This document shows positions 9,859-16,074 of a stretch of DNA of 64,000 nucleotides, one piece after another (positions within the stretch are counted from its first letter, which is position 1; every line of letters starts with the position of its first letter). The stretch is from Bin87 sp965203855. Lineage in GTDB: Bacteria; Chloroflexota; Dehalococcoidia; Lucifugimonadales; UBA3495. Position numbers and translations under genes: made by a program. Location: NCBI GenBank assembly GCA_965203855.1, contig CBDBDN010000004.1:1-64000 (forward strand), read 5' to 3'. The notes under the pieces were generated by a model that ran no database searches, was not told where the DNA came from, and worked only from the letters and a program-made list of their open reading frames with translations.

Positions 9859-10620
9859 ATGACGACAGCAGCCACATTGCAGCCGCCCGCGCCGGCCACC
9901 GACTGCGACGCCTTGCTGCGGCGGGCGCGGCAATTGCTGGACACGGGCCAACTAGCCCCGGCATCCACGGCCGGCTGGCAGGCGGCCCAATCCGCAATGT
10001 CGGCCTACGCCGGCCCGGATGTGCCGGATGATATAGACGGGATGGACGGCAAGCCCGGTTTCCAGGAAATTGCCGCCAGTCTCCTCAACCACTATCGGGG
10101 CGACTGCAACGCATCCGAATGGGTATTCAGCGCCCTGGCGCTGTCCGACAACGCCCAATACGATTGGCTGGACCGAGATGGGGTAAGCCGCCGCTTGGAC
10201 GACGTGCAGCGTCTATCCATACTGGTACAAGACATTGCCAACCCGCCGCAAACCGCCGCCGATCTGTTGCGGCAAGCTCAGCGATGTATAGATAACGGCA
10301 GCCTGGCGGTAGCGTCGGAGAAAGGCTGGCAGGCGGCGCTGCTGGCAACCAAAACCTACGCCGACGCCATCGGCTGCGACTATCAGGGCGAATATCACTT
10401 TGAAGCAGCTACCCGGCTGCTGGCAAAAGACGCCATCCTGCGCGACGATGTTATCGCGGGTGAATCGGGAGCTGCCAGCCTGCGCCGCAACGCATCCTAC
10501 TGCGCGGTATATCCCTATTGGCTGTATCCTGAAATCGTAGCCTCAGATCTGGCGGCAGTTTCCAATCTGGCTGATTTGATACAAGCTGCGGTTGACCCAA
10601 TAAAGCGGCGGGCAGTCTGA
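9859..10620 (+). CDS. PaREP1/HEPN-like two-domain protein
   Basis: A 253-residue protein that looks like two copies of one helical domain: residues about 17-130 and 135-250, each beginning with an LLRRARQLLDTGQL or LLRQAQRCIDNGSL helix followed by (A/S)xxGWQAA. That pattern resembles the PaREP1 family, whose members carry a QASEKxW(x)AA motif, and the wider HEPN-like helical bundles. It starts 17 bp after the acyl-CoA dehydrogenase and ends one base before the next gene, so it is co-transcribed with both. No biochemical function is known for the family. Confidence 0.6.
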   Translation: MTTAATLQPPAPATDCDALLRRARQLLDTGQLAPASTAGWQAAQSAMSAYAGPDVPDDIDGMDGKPGFQEIAASLLNHYRGDCNASEWVFSALALSDNAQYDWLDRDGVSRRLDDVQRLSILVQDIANPPQTAADLLRQAQRCIDNGSLAVASEKGWQAALLATKTYADAIGCDYQGEYHFEAATRLLAKDAILRDDVIAGESGAASLRRNASYCAVYPYWLYPEIVASDLAAVSNLADLIQAAVDPIKRRAV

Positions 10621-10621
10621 T

Positions 10622-11002
10622 ATGCCGGAATTTGACGCCGATCACGGACGAATTTGCGCCGAGTTTCTGCTCCGCAGTCGGACTTACCTGAAAGACGGTC
10701 AACTATTGCAAGCATCAGAAAAGGGCTGGGGCGCCGCGGCGCACGCTGCGATATTCATTGCCCAAGTTCGCGGTTGGCAATACCACGCGCATTGGCAATT
10801 CGCCGCAGAAGTGATGCCTAACTTGGCCAGAGAAACCGGCCGATGGGAAGTCCAGCAATGGGGCCACAGCGGAGAGGAACTGCACCGCAACTTTTACAAC
10901 GACAATTTGACCGCGCCACAAATCGCCGCCCACTTGGACGATGTTGCCAACTTGGTCAACCTGATCCGCCGGCTAACCAACCTACCGCCGATTGACTACT
11001 AA
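10622..11002 (+). CDS. PaREP1-like single-domain protein
   Basis: A 126-residue helical protein with FLLRSRTYLKDGQLLQASEKGWGAAAHA near residues 15-42; QASEKGWGAA is the PaREP1-type signature. It follows the two-domain homologue with a one-base gap, so translation of the two is probably coupled. The central part (WQYHAHWQFAAEVM...HRNFYNDNL) is typical of this group. Function unknown. Confidence 0.65.
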   Translation: MPEFDADHGRICAEFLLRSRTYLKDGQLLQASEKGWGAAAHAAIFIAQVRGWQYHAHWQFAAEVMPNLARETGRWEVQQWGHSGEELHRNFYNDNLTAPQIAAHLDDVANLVNLIRRLTNLPPIDY

Positions 11003-11064
11003 TCCACTCCGGCCTTGCCCACAGTCTTGACGCCGTAATCAATCTCAACACACTCCGAGGCACA

Positions 11065-12240
11065 ATGAACGTTCTACCCTCCGAAGAAGAATTGATGGTC
11101 AAAAACGCCGCCCGCGAGTTCCTGGATGCGGAATGCCCGCCCAGCCTGGCCCGCGCCATAGAGCAGGACGCGCGCGGCTACTCCGTAGAACTCTGGGAAA
11201 AAATGGCCGGACTCGGCTGGTTCGGCATCTCGCTGCCGGAAGCTTACGGCGGCGGCGGACTGCCAGTTACCTACCTCGGCCTGATACTGGAGGAATGCGG
11301 CCGCGCCATCGCCCCCGTTCCGTTGCACAGCACGGCTACCGCCGCCCTGGCCGTTGCCAACTCCGGCTCCGAACCCCAGCGCCAGGCCATCCTCCCCCGC
11401 ATCGCCCGCGGCGAACTGATTATGACCTGGGCCGTGCCGGAACAAGACCCCCGCCTGCGCCCGGACGCTATCCAATGCCGGGGCGAAATAGATGGCGACA
11501 GCCTGGTCATCAATGGCGTCAAGCATTTCGTAGATAACTTTGCCGCCGCCGAACTGATGCTAATGGCCGTCCGCACCGCCGCGCCGTCCGATGACAACGC
11601 CGGCATTACCCTGGCCATCGTGCCCACCGACGCCGCCGGCATCTCCGAAACCCGCCTGACTACCCTTGCCAAAGACTCCCAAAGCAAGATTGCGCTGGAC
11701 GGCGTGCGAATTCCGTTGAGCAATGTCATCGGCGAAATCAACCAGGGCTGGCCGGCAACGCAGGCGATGCTGGATACCGGCACCGCTTTGCTGTGCGCCC
11801 AGATTATCGGCGCCGCCCGCAAAGATGCCGAAATGGCCATTGATTACGCCCGCAACCGGGTCGCTTTTGGCCGCCCCATCGCCGGGTTCCAGTCCATTCA
11901 GCACCTCTGCGCCGATATGATTGTCTGGGTTGACGGCGCCCAGCTGCTTACCTACGAAGCGCTGTGGAAACTGGACGCCGGCCTGCCTTACGGCGTGGAA
12001 GTTTCGCAGGCCAAAGCCTTTACCAACGACAAATGCCAGGCCACCGTGCGCTCGTCGCAGCAGATACACGGCGGCATCGGCTTTATGATGGAGTTTGACC
12101 TCCATCTCTGGTATCGCCGCGTTACCGCCTGGACCATGCGCCTCGGCACCAGCTTTGAGCATCGCGCCCGCGTCGCCCGCGCCCTGCTGGATCAGCCCGG
12201 CACAGTGCGCCTCGGTATGAACCTGGCGCCGGTAGCCTAG
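11065..12240 (+). CDS. Acyl-CoA dehydrogenase family protein
   Basis: A 391-residue acyl-CoA dehydrogenase distinct from the one at 8639. It shows WEKMAGLGWFGISLPEAYGG in the N-terminal domain and an LGTSFEHRARVARALL C-terminal helix. QQIHGGIGFMMEFDLHLWYRR (about residues 332-352) is the C-terminal Gly-rich FAD/subunit contact region. GAGG stands just before the ATG. The TEPxAG loop is degenerate (AVPEQDPRLRPDAIQ). Substrate unknown. Confidence 0.9.
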   Translation: MNVLPSEEELMVKNAAREFLDAECPPSLARAIEQDARGYSVELWEKMAGLGWFGISLPEAYGGGGLPVTYLGLILEECGRAIAPVPLHSTATAALAVANSGSEPQRQAILPRIARGELIMTWAVPEQDPRLRPDAIQCRGEIDGDSLVINGVKHFVDNFAAAELMLMAVRTAAPSDDNAGITLAIVPTDAAGISETRLTTLAKDSQSKIALDGVRIPLSNVIGEINQGWPATQAMLDTGTALLCAQIIGAARKDAEMAIDYARNRVAFGRPIAGFQSIQHLCADMIVWVDGAQLLTYEALWKLDAGLPYGVEVSQAKAFTNDKCQATVRSSQQIHGGIGFMMEFDLHLWYRRVTAWTMRLGTSFEHRARVARALLDQPGTVRLGMNLAPVA

Positions 12241-12294
12241 CCATAACGCCCCGCCAATCCCGGCCCCGCCGCCATCCGCAAGAGGAGTTCAACA

Positions 12295-12495
12295 ATGCCC
12301 ATCGATCCCGTCTGCAAAATAGAAATCAATGAGGACAGCGCCCGCGCTACCACCGGCCAGACCATGCACGGCGCCAACGAAGTTGACCCCACCGCCGGTA
12401 CCCGCAGCTTCTACAACGGCGAATGGTATTATTTCTGTAGCCTGGAGTGCCGCACCAAATTTCTCACCGCGCCCCACACCTACATTGAAAACTAG
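12295..12495 (+). CDS. YHS-domain protein
   Basis: A 66-residue protein opening with MPIDPVCKIEI, the DPVC motif of YHS domains, and containing YNGEWYYFCSLECRTKF, the YFCSxxCxxxF half of the same metal-binding fold (Cys7, Cys45, Cys50). AGAGGAG precedes the ATG at normal spacing. YHS proteins are linked to copper or other metal handling; here it stands alone between a dehydrogenase and a flavin monooxygenase. Confidence 0.85.
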   Translation: MPIDPVCKIEINEDSARATTGQTMHGANEVDPTAGTRSFYNGEWYYFCSLECRTKFLTAPHTYIEN

Positions 12496-12570
12496 ACGGC
12501 GCACCCACCGCCGTCATCCCGGCCCCATCGGAACAGCGTCATCTTGGCCATTCCCGCCCTATTGGAACCG

Positions 12571-12635
12571 CCGTCATTCCGGCGCAAGCCCGGAATCCCC
12601 TAGAACATCCGTCATTCCGGCGCCAGCCGGAATCC
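12571..12635. repeat. Two REP-like palindromic repeats
   Basis: Two copies of CCGTCATTCCGGCGC followed by AAGCCGGAATCC or a close variant occupy 12571-12600 and 12610-12635; a degenerate third is at 12511-12530. The same element recurs at 20200, 20735, 23106, 58441 and 59855. The second copy abuts the ribosome binding site of the next gene. Confidence 0.75.
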
Positions 12636-12649
12636 AGAGGAGAATGATT

Positions 12650-13735
12650 ATGCAGCACATCGGTCTGGTAATGGAATGCGACTACCGCGAAGGCCGCACC
12701 CAGGACGAAGCCTTCGCCGAAGCCTTCACAATGGCCGCGCTGGCGGATGAAACCGGCATTGACGGCGTATGGCTGGCGGAGCGCCATTTCGCCGCCCCCC
12801 GCACGCCCGGCGACCCCGGCGGCGCCGGCATCCCGTCCGTGTCCTCCGTGCCCCTGCTGATGGCCGGCATTATCGCCGCCCGCACCGAGCGCGTACGCGT
12901 CGGCACCGGCGTAGCCGTCCTGCCCCTGTCTCACCCTATCCGGTTAGCCGAGGAAGCGGCTACCGTGGACAACATTTCACGGGGTCGCCTGGACTTCGGC
13001 ATCGGGCGCAGCAGCTTTCCCCGCTCCTACCATGGCTATGATGTGCCTTACGACGAAAGCCGGGAGCGGTTCTCCGAAGCCCTGGACATTATCCTCAAGG
13101 CGTGGCAAAACTACCGCTTTGACCATCACGGCCATTACTACAATATGGATGATGTGGTGGTAACGCCGCGCCCCTACCAGCAGCCCCATCCCCCCATTCG
13201 CATCGCCGCCAACTCCGTGGACACTTTCGGCATCGTTGGCGAACTCGGCTTCCCGCTGGTTACCGGCGTGCGCGGGCAGGGCATCAGCCAGGTTGCGAAA
13301 AACCTGGAGCTGTACCGCAGCGCCGTCGCCGCAAACGGCCATGAAGTGGACGACGTCTATCTGCGTATGCCCATCTATGTAGCCGAATCACTGGACGCGG
13401 CCCGCGCCGACACTGAGGAAAGCACCATGCGCGCTTTCCGCCGCACTGCCGACACCTACATCAAGACGGTGCAAGCCGAAGGTGAAAACGCTTCCGAGGA
13501 ACGCCGCCAGCGCGCCGAGCAGCTCCTCAACACCACCTACGACGACTTGCTGGTTGACCGGGTAGCCTACGGTTCCCCAGCCGAGGTAGCCGACCGCCTA
13601 ATCGCCATCCGCAACGAACTGGGACTGACCGGCGTCATAATGGAACCCAACCTGGGCGGCACAGTCCCGGCAAAACGAGTGCAAAACTCCATCCGCCTCT
13701 ACGCCCAGGAAGTAGCCCCCGCGCTGCGGCAATGA
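12650..13735 (+). CDS. LLM-class flavin-dependent monooxygenase
   Basis: A 361-residue luciferase-like (bacterial luciferase superfamily) protein. Motifs include DGVWLAERHFAAP near residues 37-49, RVRVGTGVAVLPLSHPIRLAEEAATVD near 81-107, GRLDFGIGRSSFPRSY, and PHPPIRIAANS. The second ATG of ATGATTATG is chosen since AGAGGAG then stands 7 nt upstream. The frame is open back to 12329 but that part is the YHS gene and REP repeats out of frame. Predicted to use FMNH2 or F420 to oxidise an unknown organic substrate. Confidence 0.88.
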   Translation: MQHIGLVMECDYREGRTQDEAFAEAFTMAALADETGIDGVWLAERHFAAPRTPGDPGGAGIPSVSSVPLLMAGIIAARTERVRVGTGVAVLPLSHPIRLAEEAATVDNISRGRLDFGIGRSSFPRSYHGYDVPYDESRERFSEALDIILKAWQNYRFDHHGHYYNMDDVVVTPRPYQQPHPPIRIAANSVDTFGIVGELGFPLVTGVRGQGISQVAKNLELYRSAVAANGHEVDDVYLRMPIYVAESLDAARADTEESTMRAFRRTADTYIKTVQAEGENASEERRQRAEQLLNTTYDDLLVDRVAYGSPAEVADRLIAIRNELGLTGVIMEPNLGGTVPAKRVQNSIRLYAQEVAPALRQ

Positions 13736-13754
13736 TGCGCTAGGATAATCCAAG

Positions 13755-13788
13755 GATAGGGGCATCGCCGGCCGGCGATGCCCCTATC
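13755..13788. terminator. Perfect 34-bp hairpin between convergent genes
   Basis: GATAGGGGCATCGCCGG is followed immediately by its exact complement, giving a 17-bp perfect inverted repeat (hairpin minus the few bases of its turn). TCTTT follows. It lies between the monooxygenase ending at 13735 (+) and the HTH-NYN gene ending at 13813 (-), so it can serve as a bidirectional terminator. Confidence 0.75.
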
Positions 13789-13812
13789 TCTTTCGCGTTC
13801 TCGTTGGACAAG

Positions 13813-14490
13813 CTAGGACAGCCAGCCAATTCTGTGCTTCTTGCTAACTGCATCCAACAGCTTTTTGCTTGGGTTTGGCGGAGACATCAAGTGAACTAGC
13901 ACCTCTTTGCCTTGCAGCTCCTTAACCAAGCCAGAAAAATCGCCATCCTTGGTTATCAAAACCAAAGCGGTTTTGGCGGGTTTCTCTCCGCAGTAAGACT
14001 TAGCTTGCTGGATAATATGATTATCCAGATTGCCGGTTCCTTCCTTGATCCGCCATTTTTTCTGACTCAAGGATTGCTTAGCCTGGTTTGGGCTAACAAA
14101 AGCTTTGAAAAGCGTATGCGCCGGATCCGGGAACAGGCGTTTAACGGCATCCCTGATGTGCTTGTCAAATTTGTCGACGTCATTTGCGGACACGCCGACG
14201 TTCTGAAAGTCCGCGAAAACGGCTACCCGCAGGCCGTTCCGAGGCGCGGGTTGCGGCTTTGCCGGAATTTCGAAAAAGTTGACCGACTGGCCATTGTCTT
14301 GCGCGATTGAGTAAATCGCCGCCAGCGAATTGGCGTCCGGCGTAGTAGCCCCGGTTTCCCAGCGCGAAAGCGTGTTCGCCGGCACGCCGAGCAGTTCGGC
14401 CATTTTGGCCTGCTTCATTTTCATCCGGGTTCTCACATCGGCGATGCTCTTGGCATTGAACCCGTAGCTGCGCGTCTTGACTGGCGCCAT
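13813..14490 (-). CDS. XRE-type HTH fused to a NYN-domain putative RNase
   Basis: A 225-residue protein. Residues about 10-60 are an XRE-type helix-turn-helix (RMKMKQAKMAELLGVPANTL then SRWETGATTPDANSLAAI). Residues about 80-220 match the NYN/PIN-like nuclease fold: LRVAVFADFQNVG with the first acidic residue and ALVLITKDGDFSGLVKEL with the second acidic pair. The ATG at 14490 has GGAGG 6 nt upstream. HTH plus nuclease in one chain suggests an autoregulated RNase, possibly in stress or defence. It is transcribed from a promoter buried in a 34-bp palindrome. Confidence 0.8.
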   Translation of the reverse strand: MAPVKTRSYGFNAKSIADVRTRMKMKQAKMAELLGVPANTLSRWETGATTPDANSLAAIYSIAQDNGQSVNFFEIPAKPQPAPRNGLRVAVFADFQNVGVSANDVDKFDKHIRDAVKRLFPDPAHTLFKAFVSPNQAKQSLSQKKWRIKEGTGNLDNHIIQQAKSYCGEKPAKTALVLITKDGDFSGLVKELQGKEVLVHLMSPPNPSKKLLDAVSKKHRIGWLS

Positions 14491-14520
14491 AATCCACCTC
14501 CCAATGGTAGCATTGCGCCA

Positions 14521-14549
14521 ATCATACAACAGATCCGTTGACTAGTCAA
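14521..14549 (-). promoter_or_regulatory. Promoter of the HTH-NYN gene
   Basis: On the minus strand TTGACT (14549-14544) and TATGAT (14526-14521) are exactly 17 bp apart, a strong sigma70-type promoter. The -35 box and the whole spacer lie in the adjoining palindrome. Confidence 0.75.
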
Positions 14550-14560
14550 CGGATCTGTTG
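14527..14560. promoter_or_regulatory. 34-bp perfect palindromic operator
   Basis: CAACAGATCCGTTGACT is followed by its exact reverse complement. The palindrome covers the -35 element and spacer of the HTH-NYN promoter. Dimeric XRE repressors commonly bind such sites, so autorepression by the downstream gene product is the simplest reading. Confidence 0.75.
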
Positions 14561-14614
14561 ATAAAATTCAGGAGCGGGTTTTGCCAGCATCCCGCCAAGC
14601 ATCAATGCTTACCA

Positions 14615-14977
14615 TCACGAAACGCGCCCGGTAACCCGGCGCAGTTCCTCTAGCAGGTTAGGTATGCCTCGGGTAGCTGCCAGCCAAACGATATCCGGAT
14701 CAACTTTCCAAGGCATATGGACCAATATGACACGCATATCTTGCAGACGGCGCCAGTTAACATTCATACTGGCACGTGTTGTAGCATCAATATCTTTGGA
14801 TACATCCGCAATCACGCCAATTGAATGATAAATTGCCAGTCGTGTCCTCAAATCGCCAGCCATATAGTCTCCAGCGTGATTTTGGCACAGCCAAGCTACG
14901 ACTTCGCACCAATGCTCGGTTTGGCGCAATCGATCTGAGGGATTAGGACCGCGCTCGTTAGGCGGCGAAAATAACAT
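14615..14977 (-). CDS. HepT-like (DUF86) HEPN toxin
   Basis: A 120-residue helical protein. The C-terminal part reads WRRLQDMRVILVHMPWKVDPDIVWLA, which fits the DUF86/HepT pattern with the Rx4H catalytic motif (R-VILV-H) and the DxxxVW helix. The Tyr that usually follows (RX4HXY), the target of AMPylation by MntA, is a Pro here. The ATG at 14977 has GGAGGG 5 nt upstream and overlaps the end of the preceding gene by 20 bp, the coupling usual for HepT/MntA pairs. Predicted RNase toxin. Confidence 0.65.
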   Translation of the reverse strand: MLFSPPNERGPNPSDRLRQTEHWCEVVAWLCQNHAGDYMAGDLRTRLAIYHSIGVIADVSKDIDATTRASMNVNWRRLQDMRVILVHMPWKVDPDIVWLAATRGIPNLLEELRRVTGRVS

Positions 14978-15335
14978 CGCGGCCCTCCATTTCCTGTTTT
15001 GCCCATTCAGCTCCGTTAGCCAGGTGCCTTTCCAGGATACCCTTGTCGTCGATCCAGACATGGCCGCCTAGCAGATCGTGAAGATCATCCACCACGTTGT
15101 GATGGTGTTTCTTGAACCCCCAGTCATAATCACCGGGCCCAAAATCGGCAATCAGGTAGACGTCAACCAGCTCAAACGGGTTTTTCTCCAGCCAATAATC
15201 TGGGCTTGGCGGCGGCCGGGATTCCGTAGTGTCAATCGCCATTTCCACCACGCCCCAGCGCCGGCAGATCTCGGCGATGGCATCCAGCGGCAAGTCGGCG
15301 CGCGTCAGCAGCGGTTTGGTTTCCGTAGTAGTCAT
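14958..15335 (-). CDS. Degenerate MntA-like nucleotidyltransferase partner
   Basis: A 125-residue protein starting IAEICRRWGVVEMAI, the typical opening of minimal nucleotidyltransferases, and continuing VDVYLIADFGPG and LHDLLGGHVWI, which match the later strands of that fold. The catalytic GSx10DxD motif is absent: the FGS segment is replaced by DTTESRPPPSPDYW and only one Asp of DxD remains. Gene order and overlap with the HepT-like gene mark it as the antitoxin partner, but AMPylation activity is unlikely. Start at 15335 or 15338; GGGGGA lies just upstream. Confidence 0.55.
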   Translation of the reverse strand: MTTTETKPLLTRADLPLDAIAEICRRWGVVEMAIDTTESRPPPSPDYWLEKNPFELVDVYLIADFGPGDYDWGFKKHHHNVVDDLHDLLGGHVWIDDKGILERHLANGAEWAKQEMEGRDVIFAA

Positions 15336-15510
15336 CATTCCCCCAAGAACGGGCACCGCAACACACTGCGCTGCGATGCCCTATTTCGCCGCGCTTCGGC
15401 GCACTTTCAGCATAGTTGCGCCCAGCGATGCCGTCAATCAGATGCCAGCAAGCAAATGCCAGCCGGCAATGCCGTCAATTGGATTGGCGCAGGCGAACCA
15501 AAGCCGGCCC

Positions 15511-15927
15511 CTACAGGTTCATCGCCTCCAGCCCGACGCGGGACAAATCCTCGTCGGCCTGCCCGCTGGGATACCCGCCAACGCCAATGCCACCCAGAAT
15601 TACCCCATCCTGCATAATGACCAGCCCGCCCTGGCCATGCGTGAACCGGGGATCGCCCAGATCGGCGATGTTCCGCCCCTGCGCGTGCAGCCCGGCGGCG
15701 TGCGCCCCGGAGTCCCGGCCCATTACCGCCGCCGTGTACGCCTTGCGGAGCGCGTGCCGCCGGCTGAAAACCCGCAAGTTGTCCATCGTCAAGTACGCCA
15801 GCAGTTCCCCGGCGGCGTCCACAATGGCCATCGCCACCGGCGCATCGGGCGTCTCGTTGGCCTTGGCCCGCATCGCCCGCATCGCCGCCGTTACCTGTTC
15901 CGCAGTCAAAGTCGGTTTCGTCGCCAT
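15511..15927 (-). CDS. GlcG/HbpS family heme-binding-like protein
   Basis: A 138-residue GlcG/HbpS (DUF336) protein: AMAIVDAAGELLAYLTMDNL near 35-54, KAYTAAVMGRDSG near 66-78, and GGLVIMQDGVILGGIGVGGYPSGQADEDLSR at the C-terminal end, all family hallmarks. GGAGG precedes the ATG at 15927 by 7 nt. Members bind heme or corrinoids or accompany glycolate or diol utilisation genes; none of these is adjacent here. Confidence 0.85.
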   Translation of the reverse strand: MATKPTLTAEQVTAAMRAMRAKANETPDAPVAMAIVDAAGELLAYLTMDNLRVFSRRHALRKAYTAAVMGRDSGAHAAGLHAQGRNIADLGDPRFTHGQGGLVIMQDGVILGGIGVGGYPSGQADEDLSRVGLEAMNL

Positions 15928-16074
15928 TATCATCCTCCATCAGAGATTGTCAGGTGCGAAATTGTCCGAAAAGTGTGTCGGGAGAACCAGTATGTTCGTT
16001 CCGGACGATAATATCATACCCGATGCTGCAATGCCGCAACTATCGCCCGCCTCTACCGAAAGCAAGCCCCACAG

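Noticed and set aside
8540..9997. Minus-strand open frame of 485 codons
   Set aside because: Antisense of the acyl-CoA dehydrogenase; low-complexity Gly/Val/Asp translation.
12329..12649. N-terminal extension of the LLM monooxygenase
   Set aside because: It overlaps the YHS gene out of frame and crosses REP repeats; ATG 12650 has a good ribosome binding site.
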